Assembly (NCBI GenBank): GCA_028869255.1
Contig: CP110972.1
Coordinates: forward strand, 2,175,001-2,239,000
Length of the DNA: 64,000 nucleotides
Source of the DNA: Pseudomonas poae
Lineage (GTDB): Bacteria; Pseudomonadota; Gammaproteobacteria; Pseudomonadales; Pseudomonadaceae
Direction: 5' to 3'
Shown: positions 35,301 to 45,175 of the stretch, piece after piece
How the letters are laid out: every line of letters starts with the position of its first letter
How positions within the stretch are numbered: position 1 is the first letter of the stretch
Program-made: the position numbers and the translations under genes
The notes under the pieces: generated by a model
Database searches by the model: none
The model's input: only the letters and a program-made list of their open reading frames with translations
Told to the model about the DNA's origin: nothing

Positions 35301-35716
35301 GCCGACCTCGTGTGGGGTTCGTAGGAAAATTGCTCATCGCTGACCTGTTCCATCCAGTCCACCACCTTGCCGTCGAGCACTTCGGCAATCGCGATATGCG
35401 TCATGGCGGTGGTGGCGGTCGCGCCGTGCCAATGTTTGACGTTGGGCGCAATCCACACCGTGTCGCCGGGGTTGATGGCGCGTACCGGCTGCCCCAGCTC
35501 CTGGACCAGGCCCGATCCTGCGGTGACGATCAGCGTCTGGCCCAGAGGATGGCTATGCCAGGCCGTGCGGGCGCCGGGTTCGAACGTTACGGTGGCGCCG
35601 CTGACACGTGCGTCATCGGTCCCCTTGAAGGGCGCGTCGACACGCACGGTGCCGGTGAAATAATCCGCCGGCCCGCTGGCCGAGGGCTGTGAACCGTTGG
35701 GGTTGATGATGAGCAT
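35297..35716 (-). CDS. Cupin domain protein
   Basis: 139 residues. Cupin motif 1 WHSHPLGQTLIVTAGSGLVQ with metal-binding His pair and Glu position replaced by Thr/Ile, motif 2 PNVKHWHGA with the last His. Resembles the carboxymuconolactone-associated (R)-mandelonitrile-lyase-type or YhhW-like cupins. First gene of the operon with the SDR and VOC genes; divergent from LysR. Confidence 0.85.
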   Translation of the reverse strand: MLIINPNGSQPSASGPADYFTGTVRVDAPFKGTDDARVSGATVTFEPGARTAWHSHPLGQTLIVTAGSGLVQELGQPVRAINPGDTVWIAPNVKHWHGATATTAMTHIAIAEVLDGKVVDWMEQVSDEQFSYEPHTRSA

Positions 35717-35809
35717 GGCGTTCTCCTCTTGATGGCGATTAATCTACCAGCTGCGCATTGATGTAATTAGCGGCTAAAATCCGATAATACTTATGTGGGT
35801 AGCTCATCA

Positions 35810-36703
35810 ATGCTTAGGGAAAACGCCAGCGATCTGCTTGCCTTCCTCGCCGTCGCCAAGGAGCGAAGTTTCACCAAGGCGGCGGCGCGGCTGGGCGTTT
35901 CACAGTCGGCACTCAGCCACACGATTCGCGGGTTGGAGGCGCGTCTTGGCCTGCGCTTGCTGACGCGTACCACGCGCAGTGTTTCGCCTACCGAAGCGGG
36001 TGAACGTTTGGTCAATCGGGTAGGGCCGCACTTTGAGCACATCGAGTTCGAGTTGGCGGGCCTGAGCGATCTGCGCGACACGCCCTCCGGCACGATCCGC
36101 ATCAACGCCATGGACCATGCCCTGGACCAGATCATCCGGCCGGTGCTGAAGACATTCCTTCCCAAGTACCCCGACATCTCGGTGGAAGTGTGTTGCGACT
36201 ACGGTTTTGTCGACATCGCCGCGCAAGGTTTCGATGCCGGTGTGCGGCTGGGTGAAGACGTGGCCGAGGGCATGATTGCCACACGCATCGGGCCGGACAT
36301 GCGGATGGCGGTGGTCGGCTCGCCCGCCTATTTTGCCCAGCGCACACCGCCCGATACGCCCCGGGCGTTGACCGGGCACTTATGCAATAACCTGCGCCTG
36401 CCCACCAATGGCGGTCTCTACGCCTGGGAGTTCGCCAAGGGTGACGAAACCCTCAAGGTTCGCGTGACGGGCCAGGTCACCTACAACGGCGTTTATCAAC
36501 TATTGGAGGCGGCGCTGGACGGGTTCGGGTTGAGTTACATCCCCCACGACGTGGTCGCGCCTCACCTCAAGAGCGGCCACCTGGTGCAAGTGCTGGAAGA
36601 CTGGTCGCCGCAGTTTGCCGGTTTTCATCTTTACTACCCCAGCCGGCGGCAGGCATCGCCGGCGTTTGCGTTGTTGGTGGAGGCGTTGCGTTATCGGGGG
36701 TGA
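35810..36703 (+). CDS. LysR family transcriptional regulator
   Basis: 297 residues from MLRENASDLLAFLAVAKERS. HTH: SFTKAAARLGVSQSALSHTI, then RGLEARLGLRLLTRTTRSVS; effector domain with DIAAQGFDAGVRLGE typical of the CrgA/YafC group. GTG 35795 is the alternative start. Divergent from the cupin-SDR-VOC operon across 93 bp of A/T-rich sequence and likely its regulator. Confidence 0.92.
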   Translation: MLRENASDLLAFLAVAKERSFTKAAARLGVSQSALSHTIRGLEARLGLRLLTRTTRSVSPTEAGERLVNRVGPHFEHIEFELAGLSDLRDTPSGTIRINAMDHALDQIIRPVLKTFLPKYPDISVEVCCDYGFVDIAAQGFDAGVRLGEDVAEGMIATRIGPDMRMAVVGSPAYFAQRTPPDTPRALTGHLCNNLRLPTNGGLYAWEFAKGDETLKVRVTGQVTYNGVYQLLEAALDGFGLSYIPHDVVAPHLKSGHLVQVLEDWSPQFAGFHLYYPSRRQASPAFALLVEALRYRG

Positions 36704-36710
36704 GTGTTGC

Positions 36711-38204
36711 TCACTGATGAAACCGCCTCCCCAACGCATCCAACCGCACTGCAATCGGCGGCAACTGCTCACTGCTTCTTGCCAGGGTTTCCACATCGTC
36801 TGCCGTGCTCTGCGCAATGCTCTGCACCGCCTGCAACCGCCCCACAATCTCCAGGTTCGCCGAGGTCTGTTCACGGGTGGTGTTGACGATATGCCCGTTA
36901 AGCTGATCAATCTGCTGAATATCGGCGCCCACCGCCCGCAGCATGTCCACTGCCACTTGGCTGTCTTCCACGCAGCGCTCCACGCCCTGGCGGCTGTCGT
37001 GCATGGCTTCAACCGCTTGGCGGCTGCCGTGTTGCAAGCTTTCGATGATGGTTTTGATTTCCTGGGTGGACACGGCGGTACGTTGCGCGAGGCTGCGTAC
37101 TTCGTCGGCGACCACGGCGAAGCCACGGCCTTGTTCGCCGGCGCGGGCGGCTTCGATGGCGGCGTTGAGGGCCAGCAGGTTGGTCTGGTTGGCGATGCTG
37201 TTGATCACTTCCATGACGGTGCCGATCTGCTCGGCTTGTACGGCCAGGCCTTCCACGGTCTGGTTGGTGCCGATGAGGCGTGAGGCCAGTTGGCTGATTT
37301 CTTGTTGGGCGCGGCCAACGCTTTCCTGGCCGCGGATGATTTGTTGACTGGCCTTGCCCGCGTGCTCCACCGCGTGTTCGACGTGCACGGCGATGTGGCC
37401 CATGGCGTCTTCCATGCGCTGCATCGAGCCGGTCATCTGGCTGATTTCGGCGAGTTGATGCCGCGCACCTTTTTCCAGGGTGCCGCTGGCGCTGGCCAGT
37501 TCCTGGCCGAGTTGGCCGAGGCCATGGGAGTCGCGGGCCACACCGTCGATCAGGTGGGTGATCTGCTGCAGGAAGTGGTCGAAACGCTTGGCGAGGGACA
37601 CATGCACCTTGCCCTCACCCTGGGCGGTTTCTACGGTGAACTGCGAGGTGACGGCGAGCATCTTCTCGAGCATTTCCTGGCTTTCCACGGCTTCGGCCTG
37701 GCTGTGCACGGCGAGGTAGAGCAGGGCGACGGTTTCCATCACTACATAGAAGGCATGAACGAACACCATGGTCCAGCCGCCGTGGTGTTCCATCACAAAC
37801 ACCGGGAACCCTTGATGCTGCAGCGCATGGAACACCACGTGGTGCAGCGCGATGGTCAGCGCCGCGACCAGGATCGGCAGCCAGTCCCGGTAAAATGTCA
37901 GCACCGCCAGCAGTGCGAAGATCCCGAAGTGCGATTCGATCACGCCCTGCGCCTGGTTGATATGCAGCGCGGCCATGACCATCAGGCCGGCGCCCAGTGC
38001 GCAACGCATCAAGCGGGTTCCGCTTGATGCGCGATACAGCGCGGTCAGCACCACACTGGTGCCGCCGCCGACAATCACGGCTTGCAGCAAGGTGTCGTGC
38101 CAGAACGCCAGGCCGAGGGAGAACAGGAACATCAGCCAGACCAACGCCAGCATGATGCGGTCGGCCTTGCGGTAGTGCTCCAGGAAACGTGCGCGTGCGG
38201 GCAT
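36711..38204 (-). CDS. Methyl-accepting chemotaxis protein with membrane sensor
   Basis: 497 residues. The first 180 residues hold about six membrane segments with little periplasmic loop ([39 protein letters not shown]), a membrane-embedded sensor rather than a periplasmic one; conserved-looking His residues ([12 protein letters not shown]) could bind metal or heme. Signalling tip [20 protein letters not shown] and [18 protein letters not shown]. No pentapeptide tail. Ligand unknown. Confidence 0.9.
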   Translation of the reverse strand: MPARARFLEHYRKADRIMLALVWLMFLFSLGLAFWHDTLLQAVIVGGGTSVVLTALYRASSGTRLMRCALGAGLMVMAALHINQAQGVIESHFGIFALLAVLTFYRDWLPILVAALTIALHHVVFHALQHQGFPVFVMEHHGGWTMVFVHAFYVVMETVALLYLAVHSQAEAVESQEMLEKMLAVTSQFTVETAQGEGKVHVSLAKRFDHFLQQITHLIDGVARDSHGLGQLGQELASASGTLEKGARHQLAEISQMTGSMQRMEDAMGHIAVHVEHAVEHAGKASQQIIRGQESVGRAQQEISQLASRLIGTNQTVEGLAVQAEQIGTVMEVINSIANQTNLLALNAAIEAARAGEQGRGFAVVADEVRSLAQRTAVSTQEIKTIIESLQHGSRQAVEAMHDSRQGVERCVEDSQVAVDMLRAVGADIQQIDQLNGHIVNTTREQTSANLEIVGRLQAVQSIAQSTADDVETLARSSEQLPPIAVRLDALGRRFHQ

Positions 38205-38350
38205 ACACTCTTACTCCATGTGGGCGAGCCAGGAACAAAGCATGCGGCGTGCCACGATGGCCCGCTGGTACAGCAAAGCAGAAATCCGGGTTTTTGCAGA
38301 TTCAGAAATGCCAATGGGTTATCGGCGTTGGGGCAGGGGACTTTAGCAAC

Positions 38351-38370
38351 GGCTACCCGGGTGGGTAGCC
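38351..38370 (-). terminator. Hairpin after the TonB receptor
   Basis: GGCTACCC-GGGT-GGGTAGCC, a perfect 8-bp stem 15 bases after the receptor stop codon. No clear T-run, so termination is inferred from position. Confidence 0.4.
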
Positions 38371-38384
38371 GCAGGGGGGCGGGG

Positions 38385-40541
38385 TTAGAAGGTGTATTTT
38401 GCGGTGACGCCGAAGCTGCGCGGGTTGCCGTAGGAGTCGCCGCCATAGCTGATGTCGCTGGCAATCGCGGAGTAGTAACGGCGGTCGAAGATGTTGTTGG
38501 CGTTGAGCTGCAGGTCGAGGTTCTGGTTGACCTGGTAGCCGGCCATCAGGTCGGTCACGGCGTAAGCGCCCTGTTTGAGGCGATAGGTGCTGCCGTCAGC
38601 CAGCTTGACGTCGTTATACATACGGCTCTGCCACGAGACGTTGCCACCGACGCGGAGTTTTTCCAGCGGGCCCTGGAAGCGGTAGCTGGTGGTCAGCTTG
38701 AACAGTTGCTCCGGGGTGTCGGTGTCGAACTGCTTGTTTACGTTCTGTGGGTTGGCGTCATCCTTGATGGTGTGCGTACGTGCGTAGGTGTAGCCACCGC
38801 CAACCTGCCAGTTCTCGGTCAGCGCGCCTTGCAGTTCGAAGTCGATACCCTGGCTGCGAATTTTGCCTGAAGCTTCATTGCAGGATGCCTGCGGGCAATT
38901 TGCCACGAACACCTGCACGGCACGGTTTTCCTGGTCGACGTTGAACAGCGCGACGCTCGCATTCAGCGCGCCACCCAGGTATTCGCCCTTGATGCCGACC
39001 TCATAGTTCTTACCGACAATCGGCTTGAGCGGGGTGCCGGAGGTGTCCTTGCCGGTTTGCGGCGTGAAGATGTCGCTGTAGCTGACGTAGACCGAGTGGT
39101 GCTCGTCCAGCTCGTAGATCAAGCCTGCGTAGCGGGTGAGGTTGCGGGTGACGTGGTAGTCGCCGTCGTTGCTGCCATGGGCGTCGTAGTCATACCAGTC
39201 CAGACGGGCGCCGAGGATCAGCTTCAGTGGGTCGGCCAGGCTCAGGCGCGTGGTCACGTAGACGCCGTCCTGGGTGGTGACTTCGCGGTCGTTGGTGGTA
39301 TGGACGAAGTCCGGTTTGCCCGCGGTCAGTGGCCAGTTCAGGTTGTACGGGCTGTAGTTGTGGGTGGTCATGTCATAGATGCGCCGGCTGGCCCCCACGA
39401 CCAGTTCATGGCTACGCCCGAACGCTTCGAAAGGCCCGCTGGCAAAGGCGTCGACGCCGGCCTGGTTTTCATCGTAGGCGGCCTGGTAGACCGTGCGGGC
39501 CAGTGTGTTGTTGACCCAGCGCGACTGATAGGAACCGGAGAACAACGCGTCCTGCTGGGCGTAGTTGGCGTTGACCTGGAGCTTCCAGTCGTTGGCCAGG
39601 CGCTGGCGCAGTTCGGCGAACACCGTGTTGATTTCCTGATCCTTGTTCTCCCAGGGGGTGCCTGGGTTGTAGGAGCGCGGCAGGTTCAGGTGATGGCCAT
39701 CCTGGCCGATCATCGAGGCGCCCCAGAAGTAGTTGGTTTTATCCTTCTGGTTGGAAAAGCCGAGGGTCAGGGTGGTGTCCTCGCTCAGGTCGGCTTCGGT
39801 GACGGCATAGAACAGGCCGTGATCTTCCTCGACTTTATCGATGAAACTGTTGGCGTCGCGATACGAGGCGACGACTCGGCCCCGCAGTGTGCCGCTGTCG
39901 TTGAGCGGGCTGGACGCGTCGATCTCGCCACGGTAATCGTCCCAACTGCCGGCGGCGCCGGTCAGGGTGACTTTCTGCTCATCCAGCGGCCGTTTGCGGA
40001 TCAGGTTGATGGCGGCCGAAGGGTTGCCCGCGCCAGTGACCAGGCCGGTGGCGCCGCGCACCACCTCAACCCGATCAAACATCGCCAGGTTCGGCTGGGC
40101 GCCCACGGAAACGCCGTTATAGCCGCTGGGGATGCCGTCATACATGAGGTTGTCGATGTCGAACCCACGCGAGGTGTAGGACTGCCGTCCAGGCCCGTTG
40201 GAGTAGTTCAGAAACAACCCGGGCGTGGCATTGACCACGTCGTTGATGCTGGTCATCGCCTGGTCATCCATACGCTGGCGCGTAATGACCGTGACGGCCT
40301 GCGGGGTTTCACGCAGGGTCAGTGGCAGCTTGGTCGCCGTTTTCATCGAGCCGGTGGTGTAGGACTGCGTGCCTTCAGTGGTTTCGGCCAGTTGCCCTTC
40401 ACCGGAGATTTGCGTGGCCCCCAATTCAAGGGTGGTGGCCGGCGCGTCGTCGGCGAAGGCCGCGTGTGAGGCGGCGAGACAGACAGCCAAAGCCATCAAG
40501 CTGGGCGTAAAACCTTTAGCGGCGTAGTGTTGCGCAGACAT
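38385..40541 (-). CDS. TonB-dependent siderophore receptor
   Basis: 718 residues. Signal peptide to about residue 30 (AVCLAASHAAFA). Plug domain with TGSMKTATKLPLTLRETPQA, VTVITRQRMDDQAMTSINDV and VEVVRGATGLVTGAGNPSAA; 22-strand barrel ending in FGVTAKYTF with terminal Phe. Imports a ferric siderophore, probably one made by another organism since no synthesis genes are nearby. There is no N-terminal signalling extension and no adjacent sigma/anti-sigma pair. Start 40541 is chosen for GGAGAG 9 bases upstream. A Fur box lies 44 bp before the start. Confidence 0.95.
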   Translation of the reverse strand: MSAQHYAAKGFTPSLMALAVCLAASHAAFADDAPATTLELGATQISGEGQLAETTEGTQSYTTGSMKTATKLPLTLRETPQAVTVITRQRMDDQAMTSINDVVNATPGLFLNYSNGPGRQSYTSRGFDIDNLMYDGIPSGYNGVSVGAQPNLAMFDRVEVVRGATGLVTGAGNPSAAINLIRKRPLDEQKVTLTGAAGSWDDYRGEIDASSPLNDSGTLRGRVVASYRDANSFIDKVEEDHGLFYAVTEADLSEDTTLTLGFSNQKDKTNYFWGASMIGQDGHHLNLPRSYNPGTPWENKDQEINTVFAELRQRLANDWKLQVNANYAQQDALFSGSYQSRWVNNTLARTVYQAAYDENQAGVDAFASGPFEAFGRSHELVVGASRRIYDMTTHNYSPYNLNWPLTAGKPDFVHTTNDREVTTQDGVYVTTRLSLADPLKLILGARLDWYDYDAHGSNDGDYHVTRNLTRYAGLIYELDEHHSVYVSYSDIFTPQTGKDTSGTPLKPIVGKNYEVGIKGEYLGGALNASVALFNVDQENRAVQVFVANCPQASCNEASGKIRSQGIDFELQGALTENWQVGGGYTYARTHTIKDDANPQNVNKQFDTDTPEQLFKLTTSYRFQGPLEKLRVGGNVSWQSRMYNDVKLADGSTYRLKQGAYAVTDLMAGYQVNQNLDLQLNANNIFDRRYYSAIASDISYGGDSYGNPRSFGVTAKYTF

Positions 40542-40584
40542 CGAGCGGACTCTCCCCAAAACGCCGTCCCTAGCGAATAATAAA

Positions 40585-40606
40585 GATGTTGATAATTATT
40601 CGCATC
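40585..40606. promoter_or_regulatory. Fur box of the siderophore receptor
   Basis: GATGTT-GATAAT-T-ATTCGC followed by ATC matches the 6-1-6 / GATAAT Fur pattern, in an A/T-rich gap 44 bp before the receptor start. Predicts repression in iron-replete cells. Confidence 0.65.
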
Positions 40607-40743
40607 AGTGTGACAGAGTATGTCCGCGTAAAAAAGCCTTTGGGGAGAATTGGTTAACGAATTTTTCACATCTTCGTTGAAGGCAGATTGCCGCTATTGC
40701 GGCCGAGCAAGGCCCGTTAACGCGGTGTATTGCTCGGCGGGTT

Positions 40744-41592
40744 TCAGATCTCGTAGCCTTTGAACAGGTTGCCCAGGTCTGCGCGTTCACGATTATCCGC
40801 GTCGTGGGATTCATGGCGTTCCACCAGTGAAATCACCGGCTTCAACGCCAGGCGAATAGCCTCTATCACGTCGGTCGTTGCCGACATCATGAAGATGCGG
40901 CCGAAGCTTTCCGCGTACAGGCTGACGGATACAGCCGAGTGATAGATTGTCAGCCGCCTGCGTTCGCTCTCCATCAACCCGCGCATGGCGTGCGCGTTCA
41001 CGTCGTCGGCCATATGGATCTCGAAGTTGACCAGGTTCAGCATGTCATCGGAGTAGGTGTGCACCGAGTCGCAAAGCGGCGCGTAAAACATGTAGTAGTA
41101 ATCCTCCCAACCCACCGCTGCGAATCGCTCGCGGATTTTCGGGAAATCGTCGGCCCGGCCATTGCGCTGTTCAAAGTCAGCCTTGATCCGTACCGCATTA
41201 TCGAACCTGGCCTGGGCAACCGGGCTTTCCTGGCCGATGGATTCAAGGTGCTTGAGCCAGCGCGTGGCGCTCTTTCGCGTCTCTATGATGCTGTTTTCAA
41301 GCAATGCCTTGAGCTTGCTGCCATCGGTATCCAGGGCGACGTAAAGTAAGTTCACCGACTGTTCGATGAGCACCCGGTTGAGTGATTCTGCGGTCGATAT
41401 CGCACGCAACTTCAGGCTGATACACAGCTGTTGGGTCAGTTCTTCCACGATCTGCGCATAGCGTTGAACGACTATTTTTTGTTTGGCGCAGGGCAGGTTG
41501 CCATAAGCGATTTCTTTGTGTGTCGTCACCAGTTTCTGCAGGGCAATCACGCACTGGGTGATGGACGCGAGGTCCTCGTTGTAGCTTTGCAT
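40744..41592 (-). CDS. Hypothetical helical protein (DUF5677-like), 282 residues
   Basis: Not firmly recognised. All-helical, cytoplasmic. The middle LCISLKLRAISTAESLNRVL and the later SATRWLKHLE and DSVHTYSDDMLNL resemble DUF5677-type proteins, whose role is unknown. Carries a Cys pair near the N-terminus and no membrane segment. Monocistronic. Confidence 0.6.
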   Translation of the reverse strand: MQSYNEDLASITQCVIALQKLVTTHKEIAYGNLPCAKQKIVVQRYAQIVEELTQQLCISLKLRAISTAESLNRVLIEQSVNLLYVALDTDGSKLKALLENSIIETRKSATRWLKHLESIGQESPVAQARFDNAVRIKADFEQRNGRADDFPKIRERFAAVGWEDYYYMFYAPLCDSVHTYSDDMLNLVNFEIHMADDVNAHAMRGLMESERRRLTIYHSAVSVSLYAESFGRIFMMSATTDVIEAIRLALKPVISLVERHESHDADNRERADLGNLFKGYEI

Positions 41593-41648
41593 CGGTTGTC
41601 CTTAACGTTGAATGCGAACGGTATAACGCCGCGCAGTGGTGGGTGATG

Positions 41649-42146
41649 TCATCGAGTATCGCGCGTCGCAATCGCCACCCGACTCGTCGCCTTCACCTCC
41701 CGCAACGCCAGGCTCGACTGGATCGACGCAATCCCCAATTGGCGCCGCAGCACGCTTTCCACGAACTCGCTGTAGCTGTCCAGGTCCTCCGCCAGCACTT
41801 GCAGCAGGTAGTCCGCATCGCCCGTGATCTTGTGGCACGACAGCACCTGGGGCAGTTCCTTGACCACGGCCTCGAAGGCGTCGGGCGCGTGGTCGGTGTG
41901 GATCGCGAAGCGCACGTGCACAAACGCCATGATATCCAGGCCGAGCATCTTGCGGTCGAGGTTGGCCTGGTAGTCCTTGATCACACCTTCTTCTTCCAGG
42001 CGTTTGCGGCGCCGCCAGCAGGGTGTGAGGCTCAGGGACAGGCGCTCGCTCAGTTGCGCGTTGGAAATGCTGGCGTCTGCCTGCAGCAGGGCGAGGATGG
42101 CGAGATCAGTGTCGTCAAGTGCGACCTGCTTGGTTTTATTTTTCAT
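41649..42146 (-). CDS. Lrp/AsnC family transcriptional regulator
   Basis: 165 residues. HTH: LDDTDLAILALLQADASISN and LSERLSLSLTPCWRRRKRLE; RAM ligand domain with VLSCHKITGDADYLLQVLAE. Divergent from the deacetylase-permease pair across 121 bp, so it probably regulates them in response to an amino acid. Confidence 0.93.
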   Translation of the reverse strand: MKNKTKQVALDDTDLAILALLQADASISNAQLSERLSLSLTPCWRRRKRLEEEGVIKDYQANLDRKMLGLDIMAFVHVRFAIHTDHAPDAFEAVVKELPQVLSCHKITGDADYLLQVLAEDLDSYSEFVESVLRRQLGIASIQSSLALREVKATSRVAIATRDTR

Positions 42147-42267
42147 GTTCGGCTATCCCGGGGGTAAAAACGCCCGATAAAGCTAACAGCGTCGCAACTA
42201 AAAGCAAAGAAAGCCCTGGGCTGCCAGAACAAAATAGATCCTGTCTTTTACTGGCGGATCTAGAGAA

Positions 42268-43302
42268 ATGCTGACTGTTTTTAGTGATGACCACCGTTTG
42301 CACCATGGCACCGAACTGAAAGACGGCGTGCTCAAGCCCTCGTTCGAGCAACCGAGTCGCGCCGACACCGTGCGTGATCGCGTGCGGCAGGTGGGCCTGG
42401 GCGACATCATCGTGCCGCGCCATTTTGAGCGTGCCTGTTACGTCAATGCCCACAGTGAGCGCTACGTGGCGTTCCTCGAAACCGCCTGGGCCGAGTGGAC
42501 TGCCATCGGGCGCAGCCATGACGCACTGCCGCTGGTGTGGCCGGTGCGTGACCTGGCCAATCAACAGGTACCGGATTTCATCGACGGCAAGCTGGGCTTC
42601 TATGCCATGGACGCCGGTTCGCCAATTACCGGCACCACCTGGAACGCGGTGAAAACCAGTGCGGATATCGCCCTGACCGGCCTGGCGCTGATCGATGAAG
42701 GTCATAACAGTGCCTTCGCGCTGTGTCGGCCGCCGGGGCATCACGCGGCTCGCGAGTACATGGGCGGCTATTGCTACCTCAACAATGCCGCGATTGCCGC
42801 GCAACAGGCCATTACCCAAGGCGCCAAGCGCGTGGCGGTACTGGACGTGGATTTCCACCATGGCAACGGCACGCAGAATATTTTCTACGACCGCCCGGAT
42901 GTGATGTTCATCTCCCTGCACGGCGAACCGTCGGTGTCCTATCCGTATTTTTCCGGCTTCAGCAGTGAGCGCGGTGCCGGTGCCGGGGAGGGCTTCAACC
43001 TGAACTACCCGTTGCCGAAAAACACCACCTGGGCCCACTACCAAACCGCGCTGACCGACGCCTGCCGCCAACTGCGCGCTTTTGCCCCCGAGGTGCTGGT
43101 GATTTCCCTGGGCGTGGACACCTTCAAGGACGACCCCATCAGCCACTTTCTGCTCGACAGCCAGGATTTCCTCGGCATGGGCGAGATCATCGCCGGCGTG
43201 GGCGTGCCGACGCTGTTTGTGATGGAAGGCGGCTATATGGTCGATGAGATCGGCATCAATGCCGTCAACGTGCTGCACGGTTTTGAAAGCCAGACCGCCT
43301 GA
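42268..43302 (+). CDS. Class II histone-deacetylase-like amidohydrolase
   Basis: 344 residues. Catalytic His pair H158/H159 in PPGHHA, zinc ligands D195 and H197 in DVDFHHGNG and D284 in LGVDTFKDD, transition-state Tyr in EGGYMVDEIG. Fits the acetylpolyamine amidohydrolase group of pseudomonads (AphA/AphB-like), which release acetate from N-acetyl polyamines or similar amides. Next to an amino-acid/polyamine-type permease and divergent from an Lrp regulator, which suggests catabolism of an acylated amine. Confidence 0.9.
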   Translation: MLTVFSDDHRLHHGTELKDGVLKPSFEQPSRADTVRDRVRQVGLGDIIVPRHFERACYVNAHSERYVAFLETAWAEWTAIGRSHDALPLVWPVRDLANQQVPDFIDGKLGFYAMDAGSPITGTTWNAVKTSADIALTGLALIDEGHNSAFALCRPPGHHAAREYMGGYCYLNNAAIAAQQAITQGAKRVAVLDVDFHHGNGTQNIFYDRPDVMFISLHGEPSVSYPYFSGFSSERGAGAGEGFNLNYPLPKNTTWAHYQTALTDACRQLRAFAPEVLVISLGVDTFKDDPISHFLLDSQDFLGMGEIIAGVGVPTLFVMEGGYMVDEIGINAVNVLHGFESQTA

Positions 43303-43369
43303 TACCCATAACAAGCAACGCTCAACTTTTTTCTGCCAAAACTCAAAAAACATAACAAGAGGTTTTGTG

Positions 43370-44767
43370 ATGAAAACAACCACGCCCGGGCTTTATGAAA
43401 AGCCTGCGTTGCAACGCACCCTGAGCAACCGCCATATCCAGCTGATGGCCATGGGCGGTGCAATCGGAACCGGCCTGTTCATGGGCTCCGGCAAGATCAT
43501 TGCGCTCTCCGGTACCTCGATCATCCTGATCTATATGATCATCGGCCTGTTCGTGTATTTCGTGATGCGCGCCATGGGTGAGCTGCTGCTGTCCAACCTC
43601 AACTTCAAGAGCTTTGCCGACTTTGCCGGGGCGTACCTGGGGCCGCGCGCGGCGTTCTTTCTGGGCTGGTCGTACTGGCTGAGCTGGAGCGTGGCGGTGG
43701 TGGGGGATGCGGTGGTGGTCGGCGGGTTTTTCCAGTACTGGTTTCCCGATGTGCCGGCCTGGATGCCCGCCGTGGGCATGTTGCTCACGCTGTTCGCGCT
43801 GAATGTGCTGACGGTCAAGCTGTTTGGCGAAGTGGAGTTCTGGTTCGCGATTATCAAGATCATCGCCGTGGTGACCTTGATCGGCGTGAGCGTGGTGCTG
43901 ATCGCCAGTTCATTTGTCTCGCCCACCGGGGTTACCGCCTCCTTGAGCCATCTGCTGGATAAACAGGCGGCGTTTCCCAACGGGTTGTTCGGGTTCTTCG
44001 CCGGGTTCCAGATGGCGATCTTTTCCTTTGCCGGCACCGAGCTGATCGGCACCGCAGCCGCTGAAACACGGGCGCCGGAGAAGACCTTGCCCAAGGCGAT
44101 CAACTCGATTCCGCTGCGCATTATCCTGTTCTATGTGCTGGCCCTGGCGTGCATCATCGCGGTGACGTCGTGGCAGCAGGTGTCGCCAAGCAAAAGCCCG
44201 TTTGTTGAGTTGTTCCTGGTGGCGGGATTTCCGGCTGCGGCGGGTATCGTGAATTTCGTGGTGCTGACGTCGGCGGCGTCGTCGGCCAACAGCGGGGTGT
44301 TTTCCGCCAGCCGCATGTTGTTCGGCCTGGCTGATCTGGGCGATGCGCCGGGCATATTCCGGCGCCTGTCGACCAGCAGCGTGCCGTTTATCAGCCTGGC
44401 GTTTACCACGCTGTTGATGCTGCTTGGGCTGGTGTTGCTGTTTGTGGTGCCGGAGGTGATGACGGCTTTCACCATTGTGTCGACGGTCTCGGCGATCCTG
44501 GTGATTTTTACCTGGTCGACCATCCTCGCGTCCTACATCGCCTACCGCAAAAAGCGCCCGGACCTGCATGCCAAATCCATCTACAAGATGCCCGGCGGGG
44601 TGCCGATGGCCTGGTTTTCCCTGGCGTTTCTGGCCTTTGTGCTCGGCTTGCTGGCGCTGCGCCCGGATACCCGGCTGGCACTGTGCGTGATGCCCGCCTG
44701 GTTTATCTGGCTGGGCATCGCCTTTCAATTCTCGCGCTTTCGCGGGGCCAGCCTGGTGAAAACCTAG
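43370..44767 (+). CDS. Amino acid permease (APC family)
   Basis: 465 residues and 12 membrane segments. RHIQLMAMGGAIGTGLFMGS is the amino-acid/proton symporter signature, followed by MRAMGELLLSNLNFKSFADF and FAGTELIGTAAAETRAPEKT. Closest to the CycA/ProY/GabP-like group; exact substrate open. Start 43370 (MKTTTPGLYE) has AAGAGG upstream. Follows the deacetylase by 67 bp. Confidence 0.9.
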   Translation: MKTTTPGLYEKPALQRTLSNRHIQLMAMGGAIGTGLFMGSGKIIALSGTSIILIYMIIGLFVYFVMRAMGELLLSNLNFKSFADFAGAYLGPRAAFFLGWSYWLSWSVAVVGDAVVVGGFFQYWFPDVPAWMPAVGMLLTLFALNVLTVKLFGEVEFWFAIIKIIAVVTLIGVSVVLIASSFVSPTGVTASLSHLLDKQAAFPNGLFGFFAGFQMAIFSFAGTELIGTAAAETRAPEKTLPKAINSIPLRIILFYVLALACIIAVTSWQQVSPSKSPFVELFLVAGFPAAAGIVNFVVLTSAASSANSGVFSASRMLFGLADLGDAPGIFRRLSTSSVPFISLAFTTLLMLLGLVLLFVVPEVMTAFTIVSTVSAILVIFTWSTILASYIAYRKKRPDLHAKSIYKMPGGVPMAWFSLAFLAFVLGLLALRPDTRLALCVMPAWFIWLGIAFQFSRFRGASLVKT

Positions 44768-44792
44768 TCGCGGCCTCACCCGATGCGGATCA

Positions 44793-45055
44793 CAGGGGGG
44801 GGCCGCGTCGATCACGGCCTTGGCGAACGCCGCGGGTGCTTCCTGCGGCAAGTTGTGGCCAATGCCGCCGCTGATCAGGCGGCATTCGTACTTGCCGGTG
44901 AATCGCTTGGCGTAGGCCGGCCTTGATATGCTTGAGCGTGCCGAGGGCTGATTGGCCGCCGCCACGGGATTTGCCGGTGGCTCGGGCATTTCGGCGCTGG
45001 CTGTGCCAAGGATGCCGAACTGCAACGCGGTGAAGGCCAGGAACAGGGCGTGAGG
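44793..45055 (-). pseudogene. Alpha/beta-hydrolase remnant (large internal deletion)
   Basis: The minus strand encodes a signal peptide (HALFLAFTALQFGILGTASA), then ALGTLKHIKAG in another frame, and then directly the C-terminal tail YAKRFTGKYECRLISGGIGH and NLPQEAPAAFAKAVIDAA, the catalytic-His end of an alpha/beta hydrolase. The fold's core and nucleophile are missing and the initiator Met is lost. A dead gene between the permease and the autotransporter. Confidence 0.65.
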
Positions 45056-45175
45056 TTTGAACTGAGGGTGCCTGGGGCTCAGTTGAACGCCGTGCTGTAT
45101 CTGGCCTGTGCCTGGAAACCCGTCGGGTTTAAGCCTGTGTATCGCGGTGCCTTGCGTACACATTGCGATACACAA

